A stretch of 64,000 bases of DNA from JAUVXJ01 sp964433755. GTDB taxonomy: Bacteria; Chloroflexota; Anaerolineae; UBA7937; B3-Chlor. Below the pieces are notes generated by a model, which was given only the letters and a program-made list of their open reading frames with translations, searched no databases and was not told where the DNA came from. The DNA is taken from assembly GCA_964433755.1 (NCBI GenBank), contig CAYSSR010000004.1, positions 186,001 through 250,000 on the forward strand. The letters are read 5' to 3'. A program made the position numbers and the translations under genes. This document shows, in pieces, positions 34,758 through 43,360 of the stretch. Each line of letters starts with the position of its first letter. Positions within the stretch are counted from its first letter, which is position 1.

Positions 34758-35594
34758 ATGAAAGGTAACGCTGCTGTGCGAAAGCCAGCTCTAGGACCAA
34801 ACGGTGCAGATCTGCTCGTGCGCCTTAGCAGTGCGCACAAGAACATCTTCTCAATCGAAGATGCCCAAGCCATCACTGGATGGGGCTACGAGCGAACGGC
34901 AGATCTTCTTCGCAAGCTGTCGCGAAAGCGCTGGCTGGTACGTCTTATTCCTGGTAAGTACCTCATCATCCCGCTGGAGGCCGGGCTAGAGGGTTTCCCC
35001 ACGGCCGACAGGTACGTAATCGCTCGCGAGGTGCTGGGCTCTGTGCCGTACTACATCTCCCACTACAGCGCCATGGAGCTCCACGAGATGACGACCCAAC
35101 CAGTGAAGACGGTATTCGTCACCGTGCGCAGGCGCCGCAGAAGTCGGACCATTGCCGCCGTCGAGTACCGCTTCGTCTACGCCAGCCCACGATCCTTCTG
35201 GGGCTGGGAGGATATCTGGGCTACACCCGAAGAACAGGTGCGAGTCAGTGACCTGGAGAAGACCCTTCTCGACGGGGCAGTGCGGCCCGACCTCTGCGGC
35301 GGGATAGGTGAACTGGGCAGGGGGCTGTGGCTGCGCAGAGATGACCTGGATGAGCGTCGCCTCGTCGAATACGCGAAACGCCTCGACAACAAGGCAGGTT
35401 CAAGGCGGCTGGGGTTCCTGCTCGAGACTCACAGGTTGGGAAGGCCAGAAACCGTGGGCATGCTGCGCGCCTTTGGCAGGGGAGGGTACGACCTCCTGGA
35501 TCCTACCTTGCCGGACGAGGGGCCACACAATCCGGAGTGGAGGCTCCGCGTCAACATAGATCCGGAGGAGTTGAGAGCTTCCGTATGGACGTGA
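34758..35594 (+). CDS. abiEi: AbiEi antitoxin
   Basis: 278 residues, the size of AbiEi-type antitoxins. An N-terminal winged helix (AQAITGWGYERTADLLRKLS, then RLIPGKYLIIPLE) binds the operon's own promoter in known systems. The C-terminal domain (about 100-270) neutralises the toxin. It ends four bases before abiEii (35598), the standard order. ATG at 34758; earlier in-frame starts lack a ribosome site. Confidence 0.88.
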   Translation: MKGNAAVRKPALGPNGADLLVRLSSAHKNIFSIEDAQAITGWGYERTADLLRKLSRKRWLVRLIPGKYLIIPLEAGLEGFPTADRYVIAREVLGSVPYYISHYSAMELHEMTTQPVKTVFVTVRRRRRSRTIAAVEYRFVYASPRSFWGWEDIWATPEEQVRVSDLEKTLLDGAVRPDLCGGIGELGRGLWLRRDDLDERRLVEYAKRLDNKAGSRRLGFLLETHRLGRPETVGMLRAFGRGGYDLLDPTLPDEGPHNPEWRLRVNIDPEELRASVWT

Positions 35595-35597
35595 GTC

Positions 35598-36398
35598 ATG
35601 ATCCCTCAAGTTGAGGTCTTCAGGTTGGCTCACGAGGCGGGGGTGGGTGAGCGAACCATTGAGAAGGACTACGTGCTGAGTTGGTTGTTGGTTGCGATTG
35701 CCGAGAGCGGTCTCAGAGGCCGCACGGCTTTCAAAGGAGGCACCGCACTAAAGAGGATTTACTTCCCCGAGTACCGCTTTTCTGAGGATCTGGACTTCAC
35801 TCTGATCGGCACTCTGTCTCACGATGACTTGGTGGTCTCGGTCGAGGCCTTGTTGCCATCCCTCTTGGATAGAGTGAATCTTCGGGTGGAGTTGGACACT
35901 GCGGAGTTGACTGCCTCCGATAGCACAACCGTTCAGCTCAGCTACGTCGGGCCTCTTCAGGCCAGGCTGGGCAGGCGCAGCCTGAAGATGGACTTCACTC
36001 GCGGGGAGCTGCTGGTCAATCAGCCGATGATGAAGGGGTTGAAAGCACAGTACAGTGACTATCCCTCTGCGGCCATCTCGGCATACACGAAGAGGGAGAT
36101 CCTGGCAGAGAAGCTGTGTGCTCTGATGGGGCGCACGGAACCGCGCGACTTGTACGACGTGTGGTGGTTGCTGGAAGTTGGCACGATCGATCCCGTGCTC
36201 CTGTCTCACGACTTCGCGGTCAAGGCCAACCACAAGGGGCATCGTGCGGCAGGGGTCGATGAGGCACTCGAAGCCAAGGCAGCACGATTCGAAAGGCAGT
36301 GGCGGACACGGCTGGCCGAACAAGTCACCGATCTTCCATACTTCGACGAGGTGATGCGAGCGGTGCGGCGTCATCTGCGACGCCTTACGCTTGAGTAG
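35598..36398 (+). CDS. abiEii: AbiEii nucleotidyltransferase toxin
   Basis: 266 residues. Family motifs are clear: FKGGTALKRIYFPEYRFSED, i.e. GGTALKR (47-53) and SEDLDF (62-67), the nucleotidyltransferase active site. By family knowledge it transfers nucleotides (reported on tRNA acceptor ends) and stops growth when the antitoxin is lost, aborting phage infection. Both genes sit in one operon four bases apart. Confidence 0.9.
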   Translation: MIPQVEVFRLAHEAGVGERTIEKDYVLSWLLVAIAESGLRGRTAFKGGTALKRIYFPEYRFSEDLDFTLIGTLSHDDLVVSVEALLPSLLDRVNLRVELDTAELTASDSTTVQLSYVGPLQARLGRRSLKMDFTRGELLVNQPMMKGLKAQYSDYPSAAISAYTKREILAEKLCALMGRTEPRDLYDVWWLLEVGTIDPVLLSHDFAVKANHKGHRAAGVDEALEAKAARFERQWRTRLAEQVTDLPYFDEVMRAVRRHLRRLTLE

Positions 36399-36890
36399 TC
36401 TATCACGGGGACTCGAGCCTCGGAGCGGTGGCCTTCATCACCTTCAGGTGATTGATCAACTACGAGGATCATGTTGAGAATGATCACCATGGCCATAGTG
36501 ACCACGGTGGTGATCAAGATGATGACGATGGCAACAAAGATGGCGATGATCATCATGATGAACTCAGCGTTGGGTGCTTGGCTGCTGGCTAGGTCGTCGT
36601 CGGTGTCGCCGCCGCCGAGGTCGCCATCGTTGCTGGGCACGTTCCAGTGGTGGTACGGGCCGGGGTGGCGGAGACTACGGTGTCGGTCGTGATCGCTGTA
36701 GGAGTGGCCGACCTGGTCTTCGTAGCCCCCACGAAGCACGTCCGCCTCATTGGGGAGATCGACGAACTGATCCCCTCGTGGCCCATCGAATAGAGGCGCT
36801 AATGGCTTCAGTCCTCGGGGATCTGCCCCCGACGGGCCGCCTGCCGCACTTGAGCAGCAGGCTTTGGGCACATAGAAGGAGGGCTACACA
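36399..36890. other. Gap with a His/Asp-rich decayed frame
   Basis: The frame at about 36452-36593 reads DHVENDHHGHSDHGGDQDDD, then GNKDGDDHHDELSV and a stop, with no ATG. It is built from ATGATC/GATGAC-type repeats and looks like a fragment of a metal-binding or low-complexity region. Other frames are hydrophobic or Met-rich and not convincing. The gap ends with the second R-M fragment (36740-36793). Confidence 0.45.
36740..36793 (+). pseudogene. Fragment of the R-M gene 3' end, copy 2
   Basis: Reads VRLIGEIDELIPSWPIE and a stop. It matches the R-M protein's last residues, including DNA GATCCCCTCGTGGCC. Upstream sequence is unrelated. Confidence 0.75.
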
Positions 36891-37829
36891 ATGAAGAAGC
36901 TCGTTCCCGTACTGACGGTCGTCTTGGTTGCGCTGCTTGGCTGCTCACCAGGGGCCGCTCCCACTCCTGAAGAGGTCGCGCCTACCAGCACATCCACCTT
37001 TGTGCAACCGACACCCAGCTACTCGGTGGAGGCCACCAAGGACATCGAGTACCTGAGATTGCTGGAACCCGACGCGCCTCTTCAGAAGCTCGACGTATAC
37101 GCGCCCACCGCGCCGGGACCCTGGCCGGTTGTCGTCGTCATGCACCCATGGTTTCAGTCCAAGGACGCCACGGTGTACTCGTCCATCGCCGAGGAGCTCG
37201 CTGGGCGGGGGGTGGTGGTCTTCGTCCCTGAACGGCGTTCGCCGTGTGCGCTGCTTAGCGAGTGCGCCGACGAGAACGGCAGGGACTTGCGCGAGGTCCA
37301 CGAGTCGTGGGCCTGTGCGGTCCGCTTTGCGCGGGAGCGGGCGGCGGATTTTGGAGGCGACGCAGGGTGGATGACGGTCTTCGGCCATGGCAGTGCTGGA
37401 TTGGAGACGGCACTCCTCGGAGACGACGTGGGGCAGGCCTGGGAGGAGTTCGCCGCCAACCGAGGAGGTCCACCGGCGCAGTCGGAATGCCTGGCGGTCG
37501 AGAACTCTGCCCATGTGGATGCATACATCGGGTATGGCGGAGAATACGAGTACTACGAGAGGCTCGGCGAATCAGACCTCGACCTTTGGGGATTGGTCAG
37601 CTTCTTCGGCCTCATCGGCAGGGGTCCCAGCCTTCCGGTTCATCTCGTCTTTGGGGATATGGACAACCCAGCCTTCATAGAGAAGGCCGAAGAGTATCAA
37701 GAGGATCTGGTGAACGCAGGGTACGATGCTACACTGACGCTGCTGCCTGACGGGCGTTGGCAGATACCATGGTCGGGCCCCGGCCGCGAGGCGCTGATCC
37801 AACTGATACTGGACGTCGCCCGCCGCTGA
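36891..37829 (+). CDS. Lipoprotein with alpha/beta-hydrolase-like fold
   Basis: 312 residues. The signal peptide ends in a lipobox (LLGC, Cys18), then a Thr/Pro-rich spacer. From about 50 on it resembles a dienelactone hydrolase/esterase: LDVYAPTAPGPWPVVVVMHP, a FGHGSAGLET elbow and HLVFGDMDNP near the end. The nucleophile motif is not the classical GxSxG (His replaces the first Gly), so activity is uncertain. Good ribosome site GAAGGAGGG. Probably anchored outside the cytoplasmic membrane. Confidence 0.65.
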   Translation: MKKLVPVLTVVLVALLGCSPGAAPTPEEVAPTSTSTFVQPTPSYSVEATKDIEYLRLLEPDAPLQKLDVYAPTAPGPWPVVVVMHPWFQSKDATVYSSIAEELAGRGVVVFVPERRSPCALLSECADENGRDLREVHESWACAVRFARERAADFGGDAGWMTVFGHGSAGLETALLGDDVGQAWEEFAANRGGPPAQSECLAVENSAHVDAYIGYGGEYEYYERLGESDLDLWGLVSFFGLIGRGPSLPVHLVFGDMDNPAFIEKAEEYQEDLVNAGYDATLTLLPDGRWQIPWSGPGREALIQLILDVARR

Positions 37830-37871
37830 TTCCGAGGCCATAGCCGCCGATTCGCACCATGTTGTCCAGTT

Positions 37872-37909
37872 GGAGACCTCGGGGTTCTGGCTTGAACTCC
37901 GAGGTCTGG
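37872..37909. repeat. GACCTCGGAG palindrome, type C, copy 3
   Basis: AGACCTCGGGGTTC (37874-37887) and GAACTCCGAGGTCT (37894-37907), one G-T pair. Lies 40 bases after the lipoprotein gene. Confidence 0.75.
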
Positions 37910-37925
37910 GTCGCACAGAAACAGA

Positions 37926-37953
37926 CAGGGCCATCCAATAGGGGATGGCCCTG
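37926..37953 (-). terminator. Terminator of the minus-strand PEP-CTERM gene
   Basis: CAGGGCCATCC/GGATGGCCCTG stem (37926-37936/37943-37953), read on the minus strand after the PEP-CTERM stop at 37979. A short T-run (GTTTC) follows. Confidence 0.65.
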
Positions 37954-37978
37954 CAAGCGTCAAGTTCCGATCTGGCTG

Positions 37979-38461
37979 CTACTTCCGATTTCTCCAGCGG
38001 AGGCTGGCGTACCCCGCCAGTCCGGCCAGACCGCTGCCCAGGAGCATGATCGTCCCCGGCTCTGGCACAAACTCCGGCTCCGACTCGGGGTCCTCCATGA
38101 CGACGACCACGCCGCGCACGGAGTTGCCTTGACTGACGTCGACCAGTTCCTCGGTACACCCGAAGGGCTCGTCCGCCTCGGGAGGTCCCCCGTCCTCGTC
38201 GAAGTCAAAGAACGCGCAGACGTAGTACTTGCCCCATGCCACTTCCGGTATTGTGAAAGGCCCCGGCTCGTCTATAGTGACGCACTTCTCAGGGTCTTCC
38301 TTTCCTTCCGCCACAGCGCACACCTCGATCTTCCCGGTGTGGCCTCCGCTATACTGCACCTCGCCGTAGATGTAAGGCAACGCCGTAGTGGCGAGGATTA
38401 CCCCCGGCACCAATAGCAGCACCACTGCTGCCGTTGCTCCCACGACTAACTTCCTCATCAT
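37979..38461 (-). CDS. Small PEP-CTERM protein
   Basis: 160 residues: signal peptide (VVGATAAVVLLLVPGVILA), a small beta domain (VCAVAEGKEDPEKCV, KYYVCAFFDFDEDGG, typical of a transthyretin/carboxypeptidase-regulatory-like sandwich), then the tail VPEPGTIMLLGSGLAGLA and basic end RWRNRK. Probably anchored by an exosortase outside this window. It shares the tail GSGLAGLAGYASLRW with the next protein, not with the beta-helix pair. Confidence 0.8.
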   Translation of the reverse strand: MMRKLVVGATAAVVLLLVPGVILATTALPYIYGEVQYSGGHTGKIEVCAVAEGKEDPEKCVTIDEPGPFTIPEVAWGKYYVCAFFDFDEDGGPPEADEPFGCTEELVDVSQGNSVRGVVVVMEDPESEPEFVPEPGTIMLLGSGLAGLAGYASLRWRNRK

Positions 38462-38546
38462 CGTTTCACCTCCTTATGTGGTCAGCCCTATCATGGCTGC
38501 ACGACACTGTGAGTTCCCTTCTCACAACTCCGCTGAACTCTGCCCC

Positions 38547-38575
38547 AGTATAGCACAGTCCTGCTATTACGCCAA
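38547..38575 (-). promoter_or_regulatory. Promoter of the small PEP-CTERM gene
   Basis: On the minus strand TTGGCG (38575-38570), 17 bases, TATACT (38552-38547), about 85 bases before the ATG. Confidence 0.6.
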
Positions 38576-38628
38576 GCCATCGTTGGCTGCGTGGCCAAGC
38601 ATCTCGCGGCCGACTGAGTAACCGCCAT

Positions 38629-38666
38629 TAGAAACCTCGGAGTTCCTGCTAGAACTCCGAGGTCTG
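38629..38666. repeat. GACCTCGGAG palindrome, type C, copy 4
   Basis: AACCTCGGAGTTC (38633-38645) and GAACTCCGAGGT (38652-38663). It lies directly upstream of the small PEP-CTERM gene's promoter and next to the terminator at 38683. Confidence 0.75.
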
Positions 38667-38682
38667 GGATGCGGAGAAACAA

Positions 38683-38712
38683 ACAGGGCCATCCCATCGT
38701 GGATGGCCCTGT
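38683..38712 (-). terminator. Terminator of the second minus-strand PEP-CTERM gene
   Basis: Perfect 12-bp stem ACAGGGCCATCC/GGATGGCCCTGT (38683-38694/38701-38712), 25 bases after the stop, with TTTG following on the minus strand. Confidence 0.75.
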
Positions 38713-38736
38713 TAATACAGAGTTCCGATCTAGCTA

Positions 38737-39279
38737 CTACTTCCTGGTCCGCCAGCGGAGGCTCGCATAGCCGGCCAGCCCGGCGAGACCACTGCCCAGG
38801 AGGACCAGACTCGCAGGCTCGGGGACGAACTCCTCCTCGCAGACCTCCGCTGCCTCGATGGTGAAGTCGCCCTTGAGGCCCGACTCATCGCCGATGAACC
38901 TGAACTTGTAAGCGCCCAGTGGGGCGAGGGCGCTGGGTTCCACCGCTGAAAGCGCCGTACCTTGCGGTGCGTTGTAGTCCTCGCCGCAGTACCACGCCCC
39001 GAACTCAGGATCGTCGAACACGCCGTCCACGGCCTGGCCGCAACTGGTACAAGTGCCAAGGAGCTCCCCCTCGTGCCAGACCTTGAAGGTAATGGTCTCG
39101 TTATCCATCCACCCGCTGCTGTAGACCGCTAGCCAGTTGGGGGTCCGGCCCGTGAAGCACTCGATGCACCATTGGGGGTCCGTCTTGATCAAGATGCCGT
39201 TGGCGAGGACCACGCCACCCGCCAGGAACAGCGCCAGTGACACACCCAGCAATATGCCCCGTAGCCAATGCTTGTTCAT
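38737..39279 (-). CDS. PEP-CTERM protein
   Basis: 180 residues from the ATG at 39279, chosen because AAGGAGGAG lies five bases upstream (two in-frame ATGs precede it). Signal peptide LLGVSLALFLAGGVVLANG; a beta-rich mature part with TFKVWHEGELLGTCTSCG; then VPEPASLVLLGSGLAGLA and a basic end. The same terminator and the type C palindrome are shared with the neighbouring PEP-CTERM gene, so both were probably duplicated together. Confidence 0.8.
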   Translation of the reverse strand: MNKHWLRGILLGVSLALFLAGGVVLANGILIKTDPQWCIECFTGRTPNWLAVYSSGWMDNETITFKVWHEGELLGTCTSCGQAVDGVFDDPEFGAWYCGEDYNAPQGTALSAVEPSALAPLGAYKFRFIGDESGLKGDFTIEAAEVCEEEFVPEPASLVLLGSGLAGLAGYASLRWRTRK

Positions 39280-39330
39280 CTTCTCCTCCTTCATCGCATT
39301 CCTGCCGCTTTGCTCCAATCTGCTATCACC

Positions 39331-39359
39331 ATTATAACGGGTTATCAGATGCCTGTCAA
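39331..39359 (-). promoter_or_regulatory. Consensus promoter of the PEP-CTERM gene
   Basis: TTGACA (39359-39354), 17-base spacer, TATAAT (39336-39331): perfect consensus on the minus strand, 50 bases before the ATG. Confidence 0.85.
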
Positions 39360-39397
39360 CCTATCACCGCCTCGTCCTCGTAGACGGTCTGGCTGTG

Positions 39398-39406
39398 TGG
39401 TACAAT
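39398..39406 (+). promoter_or_regulatory. Extended -10 promoter of the first aminopeptidase
   Basis: TGGTACAAT with an extended -10 TG, about 80 bases before the ATG at 39489. No clear -35. Confidence 0.4.
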
Positions 39407-39488
39407 AGCGTTGGATGGTAGTCTTGCCGTACGCCAAACTGGGCCGGGCTGCCCGCCTTCGCGGCGGTGTGAGAGAAAGGGAGGGGCG

Positions 39489-40505
39489 ATGGGAACTCTG
39501 AGAGAGGGTGCCATACAGGCGGTGAGGAACTGCGCGCGCGTGCAGCCTGGAGAAATGGTGGTTATCATCACCGACCGCGCGACGGAGCACATCGCGGTCG
39601 CGTTGAAGGAGATCGCCGAGGAGAATAGCCCTGGCAACGTCTCCGTCTTCCTCCTGGAGGACTTTGGAGACCGGCCGGACGACGGGAGCAAGCCACTGGA
39701 GCTTCCCCAGGTCATTGCCGAGACCATGAGACGCTCGGACGTCAGCTTCTTCGCGGCGACAGGAAAGAAGGGAGAGGTGGGCAGTCTCAGGTTGCCTCTC
39801 CTGGACGTGGTCTACGACAGCGAGAAGCTGAGACATGGACACATGCCTGGCATCTCCGACGAACTGATGCAGATGGGGATGTGTGCGGACTACGATGAGG
39901 TGCAGAGGATCAGCGCTGCCGTGGGGGAGATCGCGAGGAAGGCCAGAGAGATCACGGTGACCACGCCCGCGGGCACGAAGTTCACGGCGGAGTTCTCTCC
40001 TTCCCTCGAGTGGGTGGTCTGCGACGGTCTACTCAGAGCAGGGAAGCCCACCAACCTTCCTGAGGGCGAAGTATTCACCTGTCCCTACAACGTCAAGGAG
40101 GGTCTTGTGGTCATCGACGGCATCCTTGGCGACTACTTCAGCGCCAAGTTCGGATTGCTGGAGGACACGCCGGTGACTTGGGAGATCGAGGATGGCCGGG
40201 TCAGGAAGGTGTCTTGCGTCGATGAGAGGTTGGTGAGCGAGCTAGGAGAGTACATGGCGCAGGACGAGAACGCGGACAGGCTGGGGGAGTTCGCCATCGG
40301 CACCAACACCGGGCTGGACCGACTGGTGGGGAACCTGCTCCAGGACGAGAAGTTCCCGGGCGTCCACGTGGCCGTGGGCGAGCCCATCCCGAGAGAGACC
40401 GGCGCCGACTGGACAAGCAAGGCGCACCTCGATGGCGTGATGAAGAACGTGACCATCGACGTCGAGGGACGGGTGATCATGAGACATGGCGAGTTCACTC
40501 TATGA
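39489..40505 (+). CDS. M29-type aminopeptidase, first copy
   Basis: 338 residues from the ATG at 39489 (GGGAGGGGCG upstream). The family is the thermophilic M29 metallo-aminopeptidase: the N-terminal half is a Rossmann-like domain, and the C-terminal half holds the metal site pattern EFSPSLEW, LGEFAIGTNTGLD, PGVHVAVGEP, a histidine in TSKAHLDGVM and a final acidic residue (VTIDVEGRVIM). Removes N-terminal residues from peptides using two Zn/Co ions. The next gene, 58 bases on, is a paralogue, so the pair may form a heteromeric enzyme or a two-step pathway. Confidence 0.8.
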   Translation: MGTLREGAIQAVRNCARVQPGEMVVIITDRATEHIAVALKEIAEENSPGNVSVFLLEDFGDRPDDGSKPLELPQVIAETMRRSDVSFFAATGKKGEVGSLRLPLLDVVYDSEKLRHGHMPGISDELMQMGMCADYDEVQRISAAVGEIARKAREITVTTPAGTKFTAEFSPSLEWVVCDGLLRAGKPTNLPEGEVFTCPYNVKEGLVVIDGILGDYFSAKFGLLEDTPVTWEIEDGRVRKVSCVDERLVSELGEYMAQDENADRLGEFAIGTNTGLDRLVGNLLQDEKFPGVHVAVGEPIPRETGADWTSKAHLDGVMKNVTIDVEGRVIMRHGEFTL

Positions 40506-40562
40506 AAGGCCGGCTGCGAATGCGACGAGGGCGTTCAGTCTCTGACCGAGGGTGATAGGACG

Positions 40563-41693
40563 ATGAAAGACCACCGAAACGAGACCTTGGCCAACATCCT
40601 TCTCACTTACTCCGTAGAACTGCAACCTGGAGAGAAGCTGATGATCGACGTCAGGGGCCAGGATACCCTGGAACTGGCGAAGGAGACGATCAGACAGGCC
40701 ACCAGGATGGGTGGCATCCCCTTCGTATACTACAACGATCCCTCGTTGATACGTGCCTGGGTCCAGGAGGCCAGCGAGGAGCAGTTCGAGGCCTTCGGAC
40801 AACTCCACTTGAAGCTGATGAAGGAGATCGACGCCTGGCTCTGTCTGCACGCACCGGACAACCCCTTCGACCTGGCAGACGTCGATGGCCGGCAATTGCA
40901 GCTCTACCAGAGGCTATACACCGAACCGGTGCACCTCAAGGAGCGAGTCGTGAACACCAAGTGGTGCATCCTCAACTACCCCTCCAACTCCATGGCGCAA
41001 CTGGCTGAGAAGAGCAAGGAGGCCTTCGAGGACTTCTACTACGACGTGTGCTGCCTGGACTACGCCAGCATGTCAGCGGCCATGGATCCAGTGGTGCAGA
41101 TGATGGAGCAAGCCGATATGGTGCGCATCGTCTCCCCGGGCACCGATCTCACCTTCTCCATCAAGGGCATGCCTGCGATCAAGTGTGATGGAAAGGAGAA
41201 CATCCCCGACGGCGAGGTCTTCACAGCTCCGCTACGGGATTCGGTCAACGGCCAGATCACCTTCAACATCCCTGCACTGCAACGAGGGCTTCTGTTCAAC
41301 GATATCAGGCTGGAATTCGTGGACGGCCGCGTCGTCGATGCCTCGTGCCAGGGGAACATGGATCTGCTGAACGAGATCCTGGATACGGACCAAGGGGCTC
41401 GCTACCTTGGTGAGTTCGCCCTGGGCGTGAACCCCTTGATCACCCGCCCCATGAAGGATGCTCTGTTCGACGAGAAGCTCGCCGGGTCGCTCCATCTGGC
41501 CCTGGGCCAGCACGCGCCGGAGACGCCCAATGGGAACCGATCGGCGATTCACTGGGATATCGTATTGGTCCAGACGGCGGAGCGAGGCGGTGGCGAAGTG
41601 TACTTCGATGGAGAGTTGATCCGCAGGGACGGCAGGTTCGTCGATGAGGAGTTGGAGGAGTCTCTCTCGGCGGAGGCCCTTCGGAGCCCGTAG
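40563..41693 (+). CDS. M29-type aminopeptidase, second copy
   Basis: 376 residues. Closer to canonical M29: N-terminus MKDHRNETLANILLTYSVEL, with PGEKLMIDV, then metal ligand stretches YLGEFALGVNP, GSLHLALGQ and SAIHWDIV. Known enzymes use Zn2+ or Co2+ and act as dimers. The first copy (39489-40505) is shorter, with weaker motifs, so this one is the better candidate for activity. Confidence 0.85.
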   Translation: MKDHRNETLANILLTYSVELQPGEKLMIDVRGQDTLELAKETIRQATRMGGIPFVYYNDPSLIRAWVQEASEEQFEAFGQLHLKLMKEIDAWLCLHAPDNPFDLADVDGRQLQLYQRLYTEPVHLKERVVNTKWCILNYPSNSMAQLAEKSKEAFEDFYYDVCCLDYASMSAAMDPVVQMMEQADMVRIVSPGTDLTFSIKGMPAIKCDGKENIPDGEVFTAPLRDSVNGQITFNIPALQRGLLFNDIRLEFVDGRVVDASCQGNMDLLNEILDTDQGARYLGEFALGVNPLITRPMKDALFDEKLAGSLHLALGQHAPETPNGNRSAIHWDIVLVQTAERGGGEVYFDGELIRRDGRFVDEELEESLSAEALRSP

Positions 41694-41935
41694 TGCCGCG
41701 CTTACGTATTGGCTGACTGGGTAAGTTGCCGGCCCTTGACTGGTGCAGGTCGAGCGGTGTTGGGCCGGACACTTGGCGCGGCGGTTGTTTCCTCGCAGCA
41801 CGCCGGCATAGGGACTCGCTCTGCTGGGGCGGTCCGGCGTAACTCTGGACCGGGTTCCGGGTTGTACCCATCAAAAGCGCGCGCAGCAGGTGTTGTAGAA
41901 GCTGCTCTTGTGTCCTGCGCGGGCGGCGAGGAGCA
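41694..41935. other. Gap without a recognisable gene
   Basis: About 240 bases between the second aminopeptidase and the acyltransferase-like gene. Open frames here have no ribosome sites or motifs. No terminator stem is clear. Confidence 0.4.
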
Positions 41936-42748
41936 ATGATGGGGAACGGAGTTCGGGCGGGTCAGACCGTGGCCAGGGTGCGGAGCGCGGGGATCGCACA
42001 AAGGATGGATACCAGATTGCGTCGGGTTGACCTGCTGGCCCGCAGCGCCGTGGTCAGGAAGCTGGTGGACCTGGGCACGAGAGGCGTGAAGGTAGAACGC
42101 ATTCCTTCGTGCCTGGGTGAAGGCAAGAGGGCAGTGCTGGTCAGCAACTATCCCTCGGTGCACCAGACCCTTCGCAGCCTGATCAAGGTTGGCTGCCGTT
42201 TCCCGGGAGCGGGCTATCGTCTCAAGGGCATCGGACGGCCGTCGGTCATCACTGAGGCCGGCACTCTCCTCAAGGTCCTCGGGGTGGATAGCCTCATCTA
42301 CCCGGTCCACAAGGACGAGGCCGGGGCGTACAGACTACACAGGGCCATCGTCAAGGAGATCCTCTCCTATTTGGATCAGCCGGGTAGCATCCTCTGGCTT
42401 TCCATAACCGGAAGGACTGCGGGCAATGGTCTGCTGGAGGGGGACCTGAGAACCGGCGCCGCCGTCTTCTCCACAACGAAGGGTATACCGCTGGTGCCCA
42501 TGGGTTTGGTCACCAAGGAAGAAAAGGGCAAGCCCCGAGTGGTGAAGGTGAGGTTCGGCGAGGCCATAGATCCGCCCCCCATGGACGCTCTCGGTGACTT
42601 CGAGAGAGCCGATATCTTGATCGATTTCACCCGGTTGGCGCTCTGCCACGTGGCGCGGCTGCTTCCCTCGGGGCAGAGAGGTGATTTCGAGGAGGCCGAG
42701 GAGAAGATGGAGGAGATCGAGGCCAGACTGGCAGCTCGGCAGGTCTAG
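41936..42748 (+). CDS. Acyltransferase-like protein with a degraded active site
   Basis: 270 residues. The layout recalls PlsC-type acyltransferases: a first block VSNYPSVHQTL where HxxxxD would be, and a second block SITGRTAGNGLLEGDLRTGA where the EGTRS motif would be, then GIPLVPMGLV, the usual third block. The catalytic His/Asp pair is not evident, so it may be inactive or a divergent enzyme. Ends 93 bases before a terminator. Confidence 0.5.
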   Translation: MMGNGVRAGQTVARVRSAGIAQRMDTRLRRVDLLARSAVVRKLVDLGTRGVKVERIPSCLGEGKRAVLVSNYPSVHQTLRSLIKVGCRFPGAGYRLKGIGRPSVITEAGTLLKVLGVDSLIYPVHKDEAGAYRLHRAIVKEILSYLDQPGSILWLSITGRTAGNGLLEGDLRTGAAVFSTTKGIPLVPMGLVTKEEKGKPRVVKVRFGEAIDPPPMDALGDFERADILIDFTRLALCHVARLLPSGQRGDFEEAEEKMEEIEARLAARQV

Positions 42749-42825
42749 CGTCTGCCGTGTCTCCGTTCTCTGGAGGATGTCCTTGGCGGAGAGAAGCCGG
42801 GCATAGCTCACCACGGGAAAGAAAG

Positions 42826-42853
42826 AGGGCCGTCACCGAAGCGACGGCCTTTT
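42826..42853 (+). terminator. Intrinsic terminator
   Basis: GGCCGTC/GACGGCC stem (42828-42834/42843-42849) and a TTTT run, usable for the gene before it. Confidence 0.65.
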
Positions 42854-42961
42854 CTCTGTCCATGTCCAGGTGCCTGCGCCGGTCTTCTCTCGTTTGACTT
42901 GGGGATCTGCGGGCTCTCCGGGAGGCTCCCCTTCTTCTCGGGCGAAGCCTGTCTGGGATTC

Positions 42962-43360
42962 CTAACCGGGCCACCCCAGCAGAAGCACCGCAATCAGAAT
43001 CCCCACGTCGATGAGCACGGCAATCAGCCCCTGATTAGCCAGTTGATGCAACTTGCCATCCCAGAACAGGATACAGAGGACGGTAGAGAACACGGCCGTG
43101 CCCACCACCGCCGGGCGCCACCAGGGCAGCCCCAGAAGGATCGCCGCGCCGCCCCCGACGAAACCGACGGCGGCAGGTACACAACAGAGAGCAGCCACCC
43201 ATCTCGTCGTTTGTTCTCCCATAAGGCGTGAGAAGAGCCACGAGTCGTCTGGCCAAACCATCCCGGACTGAAGCTCGAAGAGCCTCATACTCTGCCCGAA
43301 GTATAGCAGGTGAACCAGGCCGTGCAGCATGATGAACACTCCAGCCAATAACTTCAGCAT
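42962..43360 (-). CDS. Small membrane protein
   Basis: 132 residues from the ATG at 43360 (GGGAGAT upstream). Four membrane segments are likely (about 3-20, 55-75, 85-100 and 105-125). There is no recognised family. Motif MLHGLVHLLYFGQSMRLFE at the N-terminus. It is transcribed opposite to its neighbours, and the bidirectional stem at 42826 could end both units. Confidence 0.65.
   Translation of the reverse strand: MLKLLAGVFIMLHGLVHLLYFGQSMRLFELQSGMVWPDDSWLFSRLMGEQTTRWVAALCCVPAAVGFVGGGAAILLGLPWWRPAVVGTAVFSTVLCILFWDGKLHQLANQGLIAVLIDVGILIAVLLLGWPG

Noticed and set aside
36371..36871. 166-codon minus-strand frame in the gap after AbiE
   Set aside because: It has no ribosome site and consists of unrelated low-complexity stretches; a plus-strand relic of the R-M end lies in the same place.
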